Shown: piece after piece, positions 1 through 7,600 of the stretch
Position numbering within the stretch: the first letter of the stretch is position 1
Layout: the number at the start of each line of letters is the position of its first letter
Assembly: GCA_003176035.1 (NCBI GenBank)
Contig: PSRL01000202.1
Span: 1-9,017, forward strand
DNA length: 9,017 nucleotides
Source: Verrucomicrobiota bacterium
Lineage (GTDB): Bacteria > Verrucomicrobiota > Verrucomicrobiia > Chthoniobacterales > Xiphinematobacteraceae
Direction of reading: 5' to 3'
Translations under genes and position numbers: made by a program
The notes under the pieces: generated by a model
The model's input: only the letters and a program-made list of their open reading frames with translations
What the model was told of the DNA's origin: nothing
The model's database searches: none

Positions 1-253
1 AAATTTCGTTACCAAATTGCCTCCGGACATTGATGCTTTCTAGCCAAAAGGACTTTTTCAGGGACGACTAATTACTTTTCTGGTGTTGAACGCTTCAAGA
101 AGAACTCTAGGTAATTTAGATGTTTTTCTACACTCATCTGTCGGGGTGTTCGCGTGATCCGTTAAGAACTAATTGAAAATTATCCAGGCAATAAAAAAAA
201 CTTTAAAGCGTGAGCAGGACATGTCACTAGCTGCCTTTTCCAGCTTGCTGGCA
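1..253. other. Left-edge intergenic stretch, no gene recognised
   Basis: Plus-strand frames 1, 2 and 3 reach stops at about 33, 43 and 71, so at most a few C-terminal residues of a gene beyond the left edge could be present, and I cannot tell which frame would be real. A small hairpin, CCAGC-TT-GCTGG (240-251), lies just past the toxin stop codon. A run of eight A (193-200) reads as eight T on the minus strand about 55 bases past that stop. Together they are a weak candidate for the end of the toxin-antitoxin transcript. The 81-codon plus-strand frame here (173-418) runs antisense into the toxin and looks like a shadow. Confidence 0.4.
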
Positions 254-682
254 TTAATGTGCCTTCCATGTCCAAGGGTTGATGACAGTCAAGCCGGCGG
301 CCTCGAAAGGAAATGTGTCGCGTGTAGCTACCGAGAAACCATGCGTCGTTGCAATAGCAGCGATATACCCGTCTGTGGTTGCAATTGCCTGCCCGGCGGC
401 ACGGGCTTTGGCGCGTAGCGTTGCATATGCTTGCGACGCACTAGCATCGAATGACAAGATGCGTCCAGCAAACAACGGCAAGACGCGCTGTTCAAGACTA
501 GAATGAAGCATATCCCGGCGTTTTCCCTCTGGCAGCACGGCGATACCAAAACGCAGTTCCGCAAGGCTAATGGTTGAAAGATACAGTGTTTCGATAGTCT
601 GTGCGTCAATCCAAGCAAGAACGTTCAGATCTCCAGACGCCCTTAACGGCTCGGAAATAACAGTGGTATCGACCAGAATCAT
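254..682 (-). CDS. fitB: FitB-like toxin, PIN-domain ribonuclease (VapC family)
   Basis: This is a 142-residue PIN-domain toxin, a family of metal-dependent endoribonucleases that cut cellular RNA when not held by their antitoxin. The four acidic residues expected for the active site are visible: D5 in the N-terminal ILVDTTVISEPLR, E42 in SLAELRFG, D104 in ATTDGYIAA and D122 in VATRDT. The phrases VISEPLR, LPLFAGRIL, DGYIAA, VATRDT and INPW follow gonococcal FitB closely, so I place it in the FitB branch rather than generic VapC. Length is normal for the family. The ATG overlaps the antitoxin stop by four bases (ATGA, 679-682), so translation is probably coupled. Nothing looks broken, so the module may be active. 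Such pairs are often horizontally acquired; that is inference here. Confidence 0.93.
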   Translation of the reverse strand: MILVDTTVISEPLRASGDLNVLAWIDAQTIETLYLSTISLAELRFGIAVLPEGKRRDMLHSSLEQRVLPLFAGRILSFDASASQAYATLRAKARAAGQAIATTDGYIAAIATTHGFSVATRDTFPFEAAGLTVINPWTWKAH

Positions 683-918
683 TCAAAATTCACCGGCTTG
701 GAATGTGTCCTATCTCGTTCTATTTCAAGATCTATTCCGCCCACTTCGCGCCCAATTTCGGCGAGCAGGGAGCCGAGTTTGATCCGGCCTTCGGGACGAA
801 CAGCATTTTCGAGAATTTCCCGAATTTCGGCTTCAGTACTTAGGCCATGCATAGCGGCGCGCACACGCAAGGCACGGTGTGTTTCATCAGGTAGGTTGCG
901 AACAGTTACAGATGCCAT
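679..918 (-). CDS. fitA: FitA-like antitoxin, ribbon-helix-helix DNA-binding protein
   Basis: This is a 79-residue antitoxin that should bind and silence the adjacent PIN toxin and repress the shared promoter. The N-terminal half (residues 1-40) begins MASVTVRNLPDETHRALR and continues through HGLSTEAEIREILENAV. This is the ribbon-helix-helix pattern of FitA/VapB: a beta strand, then two helices. The C-terminal part, with LGSLLAEIGREVGGIDLE, matches the FitA tail that threads into the toxin. I chose the ATG at 916-918 because homologues start at MASV; a GGTGA lies 5-9 bases upstream on the coding strand. The frame is open a further 16 codons upstream, but that stretch (MCYCEIIDIYLKL) looks non-homologous and would run into the putative operator. 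The stop overlaps the toxin start by four bases. Confidence 0.92.
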   Translation of the reverse strand: MASVTVRNLPDETHRALRVRAAMHGLSTEAEIREILENAVRPEGRIKLGSLLAEIGREVGGIDLEIERDRTHSKPVNFE

Positions 919-955
919 TGATTTCACCAATTTCAAATAAATATCAATGATTTCA

Positions 956-1018
956 CAATAGCACAAGTGATATCACTTTGATAGCGTCGTAAAACATATG
1001 TTTTACGACACTATAGCA
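956..1018 (-). promoter_or_regulatory. Candidate fitAB operator and promoter region: nested palindromes with GCTAT half-sites
   Basis: Directly upstream of the antitoxin are a perfect 14-base palindrome AAGTGATATCACTT (965-978) and a perfect 24-base palindrome (986-1009, half-site GTCGTAAAACAT). The longer one extends to 34 bases (981-1014, ATAG...CTAT) with a single mismatched pair. On the minus strand the related octamers TGCTATAG (1018-1011), CGCTATCA (986-979) and TGCTATTG (963-956) recur. The gonococcal FitA operator is known to use TGCTATCA/TGATAGCA half-sites, and TGATAGCG at 979-986 matches one in 7 of 8 bases. Autoregulation by FitA/FitB is expected from the family. I see no strong sigma-70 boxes; TGCTATTGT could be an extended -10. 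Confidence 0.6.
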
Positions 1019-1039
1019 AGGGCCTTGTAGAAGGCTCTT
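1018..1039 (-). terminator. Hairpin past rodA, possible terminator
   Basis: A stem of nine pairs (one of them G-U) with a four-base loop, core GCCTT-GTAG-AAGGC at 1022-1035, begins about 15 bases past the rodA stop codon. On the minus strand it is followed by GCTATAG, so it lacks the usual U-tract. It could still end or slow transcription between rodA and the fitAB promoter region. Confidence 0.35.
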
Positions 1040-1054
1040 TCGCAATAAGATGTT

Positions 1055-2155
1055 CTACCGAAATCTCTTTCGGTAAATCCAAATGCTTTGAAGGACCGCC
1101 AGCGCTATCATTACCGTTAATAAAAACGTGCCTCCATAACTCATAAAAGGAAGGGGCAACCCCGTTACAGGCGTCACAGCAATGGTCATGCCTAGATTCA
1201 TGAAAATATGTGCGAAAAGCATCATCAAAATGCCTGTGGCAAGAAGACGTCCAAATTCGTCATCAGCTCGGGCTGCTATATAGAATCCTGTTAAAAGCAA
1301 AAGAGCATAAGTGGCAATCAGGGCCACCCCCCCGACAAACCCATGCTGTTCTCCCATCACACTAAAGATGAAATCATTGTGCACGGCAGCTTTTGGAAGG
1401 TAACCCAATTCATTGAGCGAATTATGCGCTTTGAACCCCTTGCCAAACAGGCCTCCGGAACCGATAGCATTCAATGATTGGTTAATATTATAGGATGCAT
1501 TTAGCGGATCTATCTCTGGATCCAAGAAAGTCATGATCCGCTCTCTTTGGTAGGGCTTAAGACCGAAATCAACGACCACTGGCATCGCCGCGACAGCCAG
1601 CAAGACCATGGAGATGAGATACCTTTTAGGAATTCCAGCCGCAAATAGCATCCCCATCAAAACCACCCCCCAAACCAAGGAAGATCCCAAGTCCGGTTGA
1701 AGAAGGATGAGAATAGCTGGAGCCCCCACAATGACCAACGCACCTAAAATGCGCAAGATCGGATGGAAATTGCGAGAACGTTGCAGGAAAATAGCCAGCA
1801 TAATAATCCCAGCTATGATCGAAATAGTCGATGGCTGAAAACTGATGGGCCCCAAGGAAAGCCATCGCCCGCTGCCATAAACGACCTTTGCTCCCGAATG
1901 AGTCGCTACCAAACAGCCAATCCCAAAAAGGTACAACGGCAGAGAAATCCCTCTAATCCAATGGTAGTCAATAACTGCCAGAAGAAGAAAAATGGGAAGA
2001 GAAATTAGAAACCAAACAATTTGCAGATGAAAAAAATGTAAGTCTCGCATCCATGTGGCGCTATAAAGCGAATAAATTCCATAAATGCCTAACGCCATCA
2101 TCAGTCCAAGGAGCAGCCAGTTTAGTCCGAGAAATTTTTTTAGCAGCGGATGCAT
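1055..2155 (-). CDS. rodA: RodA-type peptidoglycan polymerase (SEDS family), elongation
   Basis: This is a 366-residue integral membrane protein of the SEDS family. RodA polymerises lipid II glycan strands for side-wall growth together with a class B PBP. About ten hydrophobic segments can be seen, and the length matches other RodA proteins. Family landmarks are GSGRWLSLG (94-102), SFQPS (105-109), QPDLGSS (153-159), YQRERIMTFLDPEIDP (202-217), GSGGLFGKG (232-240), NDFIFSVMGEQ with the presumed catalytic Asp261, and PVTGLPLPFMSYGG (329-342). It is odd that the usual Glu and Lys of FQPSExxK are Thr110 and Ile113 here. FtsW is the alternative, but YLPKAAVHNDFIF and the overall length favour RodA. 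The start is ATG at 2153-2155, 11 bases after the ABC ATPase stop and with no clear Shine-Dalgarno, so it probably relies on coupling to the upstream gene. Confidence 0.95.
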   Translation of the reverse strand: MHPLLKKFLGLNWLLLGLMMALGIYGIYSLYSATWMRDLHFFHLQIVWFLISLPIFLLLAVIDYHWIRGISLPLYLFGIGCLVATHSGAKVVYGSGRWLSLGPISFQPSTISIIAGIIMLAIFLQRSRNFHPILRILGALVIVGAPAILILLQPDLGSSLVWGVVLMGMLFAAGIPKRYLISMVLLAVAAMPVVVDFGLKPYQRERIMTFLDPEIDPLNASYNINQSLNAIGSGGLFGKGFKAHNSLNELGYLPKAAVHNDFIFSVMGEQHGFVGGVALIATYALLLLTGFYIAARADDEFGRLLATGILMMLFAHIFMNLGMTIAVTPVTGLPLPFMSYGGTFLLTVMIALAVLQSIWIYRKRFR

Positions 2156-2166
2156 TAGTGATTGAT

Positions 2167-2964
2167 CTATGCGGTTAATTGCGGAACCGCAGCAAGAAGC
2201 ATTTTTGTGTATTCATCTTGGGGATCATTGTAAATCGCTTCGGCTGAAGCAGACTCAACGATTTTTCCGTCTTTCATCACCAAAACGTGGTCGCTGACAT
2301 GTTCTATGACCGCAAGGTCATGCGCAATAAATAGATAAGAAATACCATGCTCCTCTTGCAGATCCATCAAAAGATTGATGATTTGGGCCTGCACACTCAC
2401 ATCCAAAGCACTCACAGGTTCGTCACAAACAATAAATCGAGGTTTAACCGCCAGCGCCCTTGCAATTCCGATTCTCTGACGTTGACCTCCACTAAATTCA
2501 TGGGGATAACGGCGCATCATGTCCGGCTCTAATCCCACTTGCCGTAAGAGGCTTGCCACCCGCTCCTTCCGGGCACTCTTATTGAGGTCTCGGAAATGAA
2601 TCTCCAATGCCTCTTCGATAATCGCACCTATGGCCATCCTGGGGTTTAGGGATCCGAAAGGGTCTTGGAAAATCATCTGCATAAATCGGCGCAGAGGACG
2701 GAACTGGGATTCTGAGAGGGACAAAATTTCCCGTCCCTCAAACCGGACGCTTCCTGAGGTAGCGCGGATCAATTTAAGGATTGTCCGACCCAGTGTGGTC
2801 TTTCCGCTTCCGCTTTCCCCCACCAAGCCAACCGTTTTTCCCGCTTCAATACTAAAACTCACGCCGTCTACAGACCGAATTTCTCCGACCTTACGGTGAA
2901 GCACTCCACCATAAACGGGGAAGCATGTTTCCAAATTCTCCACTTCAAGTAAACTCACGCTCAT
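2167..2964 (-). CDS. ABC transporter ATP-binding protein, oligopeptide (OppF/DppF) type
   Basis: With the start chosen here this is a 265-residue ATPase subunit of a peptide/nickel-type ABC importer. Visible motifs are Walker A GESGSGKTT (49-57), the Q-loop in IFQDPFGSLNP (Q100), signature SGGQRQR (158-164), Walker B FIVCDEP (177-183), D-loop SALD and the switch His215 in IAHD. QDPFGSLNP and the C-terminal EYTKMLLAAVP are typical of the OppF/DppF and YejF group. The protein stops at AAVPQLTA, lacking the cysteine-containing tail of many OppF proteins. I chose the ATG at 2962-2964 because it gives MSVSLLEVENL, aligning with homologue N-termini. A TTG at 3013-3015 would add 17 residues and has an AGGAGG 14 bases upstream. 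No permease or binding protein is nearby, so the substrate is unknown. It is probably cotranscribed with rodA. Confidence 0.9.
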   Translation of the reverse strand: MSVSLLEVENLETCFPVYGGVLHRKVGEIRSVDGVSFSIEAGKTVGLVGESGSGKTTLGRTILKLIRATSGSVRFEGREILSLSESQFRPLRRFMQMIFQDPFGSLNPRMAIGAIIEEALEIHFRDLNKSARKERVASLLRQVGLEPDMMRRYPHEFSGGQRQRIGIARALAVKPRFIVCDEPVSALDVSVQAQIINLLMDLQEEHGISYLFIAHDLAVIEHVSDHVLVMKDGKIVESASAEAIYNDPQDEYTKMLLAAVPQLTA

Positions 2965-3029
2965 GCATACTGCCCAACGTGATTGTGGAGAATCAATAAT
3001 ATATCTCTGCCTCAATCAGGCAAAGCTTC

Positions 3030-3035
3030 CCTCCT
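3030..3035 (-). promoter_or_regulatory. Consensus Shine-Dalgarno AGGAGG before the ABC ATPase gene
   Basis: A perfect AGGAGG (minus strand) lies between the HAD stop (3047) and the ABC ATPase frame. Its spacing to the in-frame TTG (3013-3015) is 14 bases, longer than usual. The codon just upstream of the TTG is an in-frame TGA, so no closer start exists in that frame. It supports the 282-residue form over the 265-residue ATG form, which has no clear ribosome-binding site. Confidence 0.4.
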
Positions 3036-3046
3036 CATTTGCACGT

Positions 3047-3823
3047 CTACCTTTCAAGAAAATACTGGACGGATTCAGCCACACCCAGTGCGTGGTTTCC
3101 GGAAGCCACGAAACCATCGGCTTTCAAGACGGCTTCCTTAACTTCTTTAATAGCGTTTGCCGGGCAGGCACACATCGCGGCATGTTTGCCATCGAGCATT
3201 GCGATGTCATTGAAATTGTCGCCGGCCGCCAACACAACTTCCCGAGGAAAGCCTATCAGCCGACACAGCTCTTTAAGTGCTGAGCCTTTGTGATAGTCGA
3301 CATGGCAGAACCGCAGATACACATTATTTCTTTGGTAGGCCCATCCCTGCAAATCCTTACAGGCCCAATCCAGCTCCACTGTCACTTGTGACATGATTTC
3401 CTCGCTTGAGGCCACTAATCCGCTGACAATGCCATTTTCTCGGACCGGTGTGATTTCGCTGCGGTGAGTCAACCCCTTACAAATTGCTTCCAGAGCATCT
3501 TGATACTTCAACAACAACTCATTGTGAAGACGGCGACAACGCAAATTCCAATCTCCGAAATCTTGCCACTTCCCACTGGAAGAAAGATGATAGATTTCCC
3601 TCTCCTGGGTAATAATATAATCGGGTGAGACAGGGCAGTGGAATTGTGCCAGCCCCTCCAAAGTGTATGGTAGAGATCGGCCGGTATTAATCACCCAACT
3701 CCCCCCTCGTTTTCGTTGGTAGCTCAGTACTTCGGCAAATTCCTGCGTACAGCGATCGAGGGAAGACTCAACCAAGGTTCCGTCAAAATCCGTGCAAAGT
3801 AACTTTACGGAAGACACCGGCAT
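3047..3823 (-). CDS. HAD-superfamily phosphatase, Cof/IIB type
   Basis: This is a probable soluble Mg-dependent phosphohydrolase, 258 residues with the start chosen here. All four HAD motifs are present: motif I CTDFDGTLV with nucleophile Asp12 and acid/base Asp14, motif II INTGRS (Thr47), motif III Lys179 in HKGSAL, and motif IV GDNFNDIAML (Asp202, Asp206). The long segment between motifs II and III is the cap of the IIB class, found in Cof, sugar phosphatases and sucrose/mannosylglycerate phosphatases. The substrate cannot be told. The frame is open for 78 more codons, to 4057, overlapping thiE in antisense. Other ATGs at 3916 and 3856 would add 31 or 11 residues, including a hydrophobic stretch (LVVRLVVLFVNIFML). 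I took ATG 3821-3823, which places motif I near the N-terminus as in relatives. It lies upstream of the ABC ATPase and rodA on the same strand. Confidence 0.88.
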   Translation of the reverse strand: MPVSSVKLLCTDFDGTLVESSLDRCTQEFAEVLSYQRKRGGSWVINTGRSLPYTLEGLAQFHCPVSPDYIITQEREIYHLSSSGKWQDFGDWNLRCRRLHNELLLKYQDALEAICKGLTHRSEITPVRENGIVSGLVASSEEIMSQVTVELDWACKDLQGWAYQRNNVYLRFCHVDYHKGSALKELCRLIGFPREVVLAAGDNFNDIAMLDGKHAAMCACPANAIKEVKEAVLKADGFVASGNHALGVAESVQYFLER

Positions 3824-4040
3824 CGCGGCATTATTTTTCTCAGCTGCTTTTAACATAAAGATGTTAACAAACAATACCACAAGCCGAACAACAAGCCTGC
3901 ACCAATGAGGATACATACTGATGGAATTCAGATATTTTTGGGTGAAAACAGGCAACTCAGGGCTTCCGGTTTCTCGCATTATGGACATCAGCACCTCAAA
4001 AATGGTACGGTATGAGAGCAACGCACCCTCTCTTACCCGC

Positions 4041-4691
4041 ATGAAACCACTTTCCAAATGTTTCCTCTATGGCATTCTGGATTTGGGATACATAGCGCCC
4101 GAAGATTGTCTGCAAATCGCTGAGGCAATGATTGAAGGGGGGGTGGATATTCTCCAGTTACGCGCTAAGGGCCACCCAACCTCCACCATAAAATCCCTCG
4201 CGACTTCTCTGGCTTCGTCGCTAGGGGACATTCCCCTGATCATCAATGACCATCCGGAACTGGTGGCGGAGACAGGCGCTGCCGGATTTCATGTTGGACA
4301 AAGCGATCTTCCCTTAAATTCTGCCCGTGCTTTGACAGACCGGACAATTCTTGCGGGAAATTCGACTCATACCATCACCCAAGCCCAAGCGGCTTACGCC
4401 CAGGGAGCCGATTACATCGGATTTGGTCCCCTTTTTGCAACCCCGACAAAGCCGGGTCGCTTGCCTATTGGTCTGGAAAACATCCGTGCAGTCCATCGTC
4501 TCGTTCCTATTCCGATCTTCTGCATCGGTGGCATCAAACGCGAAAATTTAGCGGCTATTTTGGAAGCGGGAGCACGTCGCGTCGTCATAGTCTCCGGCAT
4601 CCTTCAAGCTGCTGATGTTCGCACCTACTGCCATGACTGTAAGGACATTTTGAAACATTTTTCAATCCTCACTCAATCAGGTACTGCTTGA
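4041..4691 (+). CDS. thiE: Thiamine-phosphate synthase ThiE
   Basis: This 216-residue TIM-barrel enzyme joins hydroxymethylpyrimidine diphosphate and the thiazole phosphate to give thiamine phosphate, in the cytoplasm. Motifs appear in family order: LQLRAK (38-43), IIND with Asn69 and Asp70 for metal and substrate, HVGQSDL (84-90, Asp89), GNSTH (106-110) for pyrophosphate, GADYIGFGPLFATPTK (122-137), IGGI (162-165) and VVIVSG (181-186). Keeping these residues argues for ThiE rather than the thiamin aminomutase TenI. I chose the ATG at 4041 because the barrel begins right after it. An in-frame ATG at 3921 would add 40 residues with no family resemblance. No Shine-Dalgarno is evident and no other thi gene or TPP riboswitch is in the window. 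It diverges from the HAD gene, and its last 23 bases overlap the dnaE end in antisense. Confidence 0.95.
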   Translation: MKPLSKCFLYGILDLGYIAPEDCLQIAEAMIEGGVDILQLRAKGHPTSTIKSLATSLASSLGDIPLIINDHPELVAETGAAGFHVGQSDLPLNSARALTDRTILAGNSTHTITQAQAAYAQGADYIGFGPLFATPTKPGRLPIGLENIRAVHRLVPIPIFCIGGIKRENLAAILEAGARRVVIVSGILQAADVRTYCHDCKDILKHFSILTQSGTA

Positions 4692-7600
4692 TTTCATTTA
4701 GGAGCGCCCGTTCATCCCCCACAAAAAATTCTTTTCCAGCACAAACCACGCAAGACTGGCCGGCGCTGTCGACAAAGTCGATTAAAAGCTTGCGACTTCC
4801 GGGGTAGCGCGTAGCGGCATTTACAATAGCATAAAGGGCTCGTTCATCGGTTGCCTGCCGATTGAGTTTTAATCGAACCGGCTTGGATTGAGGGACAAGA
4901 AGGGAAATGCTATTCACGGCAACTCGGAGAGATTCCTCTCGTTTCACCACCCGTGCGGAGAGGGCAATGACAGTACCCACGTTCAACAATTCCGAAACCC
5001 TAACAAAAGTTTCGTTCCAAACAGACATTTCTATGGAACCGGTATAGTCTTCCAGGACAATCAGGGCAAATGGCTTACCCTCGGACTTAGTGAAACGCTT
5101 TTCCACTGAAATCAGCATACCGGCCATCTTTACGGTAGCGGAAGTCTCTGAGAGCCGCAAAAGATCGCTCACCGAACTATACTCCCCACTTTCAAGAGCT
5201 TCCCGATAGGCGTCCAACGGATGGCCGGTCACGTAAAAACCAAGCAATTCCTTTTCATACGCTAACGTCTCATGCAGCCCCCAGGGCTCTACCTTTGGTA
5301 AGCGCTGCGGAACCTCGGGTTCATCAGTAAATGAAAATAGGGAAGCTTGACCGCTCGCGCGGTCGCGATGAACCGCGGTGGCAGAGGCAATGGCCCCCTC
5401 AATCTGAGCAAAAAGAGACGCCCGGGATTTGCCAAAACAATCAAAAGCCCCACACTTTACCAAGCTTTCTAAAATTTTCCGATTGACGGTGCGAGAATCC
5501 ATTCTTTGACAGAAATTTTCCAACGATTGGAACGGACCTTTCTTGTCCCGTTCCTTTAGGGTGGCATTCATAGCTTGTTCGCCTACATTTTTCACCGCAG
5601 CTAAGCCGAAGCGGATCGCCCGCTGTCCATCCTCAACCGTGAATTTTAAACCGCTTCGGTTGATATCCGGTGGCAAAATTTCCACATCCATTCTTTGACA
5701 CTCGGCTACAAAGACAGAAATTTTATCGGTATTATTAATTTCATTGCCGAGAAGTCCCGCCATAAACTCGACGGGAAAGTTCGCTTTTAAATAAGCGGTC
5801 TGATAACATAGGATTCCGTAGGCGGCACTGTGACTTTTATTAAATCCATATCCGGCGAATTTTTCTAATAAATCAAAGATGGCATCCGCTTTTCTTTCAG
5901 AGATACCGTTTACCCGCTTGCATCCCTCAATAAAGTTCTTACGCTCCTTCGCCATTTTTTGCTTATCCTTCTTCCCCATCGCGCGGCGCAAAAGATCCGC
6001 CTGTCCCAAGGAATATCCGGCCAGGATATTAGCAGCTCGCTGAACTTGCTCCTGGTAAATCATCACGCCAAAGGTATCTGAACAGACCTCTTCTAATAAG
6101 GGGTGAGCATACTCAATTTTTTTAAGTCCCTTTTTTCTCTCGATGTAGTCATCAATAAGATCCATCGGCCCCGGGCGGTACAATGCGATTAAAGCAATGA
6201 TATCATCAATATTTTGGATCTGAAATCGTTTGCAGGTACTTGTCATCCCTCCCGATTCCAATTGGAAAATACCGATTGTTTCCCCACGATTGAGAAGCTC
6301 AAAAGTGGACGCATCATCCAGTGGAATATTCCCAATATTAAAATTAGGATGATTCAAGAGGATGAAAGAAGCGGCGTCGGCGATGACGGTTAAGGTTTTC
6401 AACCCCAGAAAATCCATCTTCAACATGCCTAAATCGGTTAAAGGCCCCATTGAATATTGAGTGACGACTTCTTCGTCTTTCCCCTTGCAGAGAGGGATGT
6501 AATTGGAGAGATCCTGATCGCCAATGACGATACCCGCAGCATGAATTCCCGTATTACGAGTCAACCCCTCCAATACCAATGCGTAATCCCACAACTGTCG
6601 GGTTGGAGCCTCCTTTTCAAGGGCGTCTCGCAACTCAGGGTTCTTCTCAGCAGCTGATCGAAGCGTAATATTCAGTTCATTGGGGATCATTTTGGCGATC
6701 CGATCAGCGTCTGAATACTTCCAGTTTAAAACCCGCCCCACATCCCGCACAACGCTTTTCGCCCCAAGCGTTCCAAATGTAACAATTTGAGAGACAGCTC
6801 GCTCGCCGTATTTCCGCCGTACATATTCGATGACTTCTCCCCGCCGCATCTGGCAGAAATCAATATCGATATCCGGAGGACTCACCCGTTCCGGATTGAG
6901 GAAACGCTCAAAGATCAATCCATATTGAATCGGATTTAAGTCAGTGATTTCTAAGACATAAGCCACTAAGGAACCTGCCGCTGAACCACGGCCCGGCCCC
7001 ACGGGAATTCCACTCTGTTTTGCGAAGTGAATAAAATCCCAGACGATTAAAAAATAGCTGACAAAGCCTGCTTTTTCTAAGATCGAAAGTTCGTATTCCA
7101 AACGTTTGCGGAGATCCGTGCTTGTTTTTGCACGATCTCCAAATCGTTTGATCAATCCATCTTCACAGAGTTTCCGCAGGTAAGCTTCACGGGACATTCC
7201 CTGGGGCGGCTCGTAGGCCGGATATTTGGACTTTCCAAATTCTAACTTGAGGTCGCAGCGTTCCGCGATTCTCAAGGTATTATCAGCTGCCTGTGGAAGA
7301 TCCGGAAATAGTGCCCGCATTTCCGAAGGCGATTTGAAATACAGCTCCGGCAGATAGCGCATGCGCTTTTCATCGTGCACCATGGCTGCGGTGCCTATGC
7401 AAATCATCACATCGTGGGCATCATGATGAGCGCGTTCAAGAAAATGAACGTCATTGGCAAGGACAAGATCGATACCAAGGTCCCGGGAAAACTCGATCAG
7501 GTGAGGCCGACACCTGCCTTGAGCTTCAATTCCATGATCATGGAGTTCCAAAAAAAAGTTTTCCCTCCCAAAAATATCTCTGTACGTGGCAGCTACCGCC

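Noticed and set aside
173..418. Plus-strand 81-codon frame at the left edge
   Set aside because: Its second half is antisense to the well-supported toxin gene and its product has no recognisable feature.
1763..2008. Plus-strand frame inside rodA, and similar shadow frames in dnaE
   Set aside because: Fully antisense to strongly conserved genes, with no independent support.
3921..4040. Forty-residue N-terminal extension of ThiE
   Set aside because: The extension has no family resemblance. The ATG at 4041 gives a normal 216-residue enzyme.
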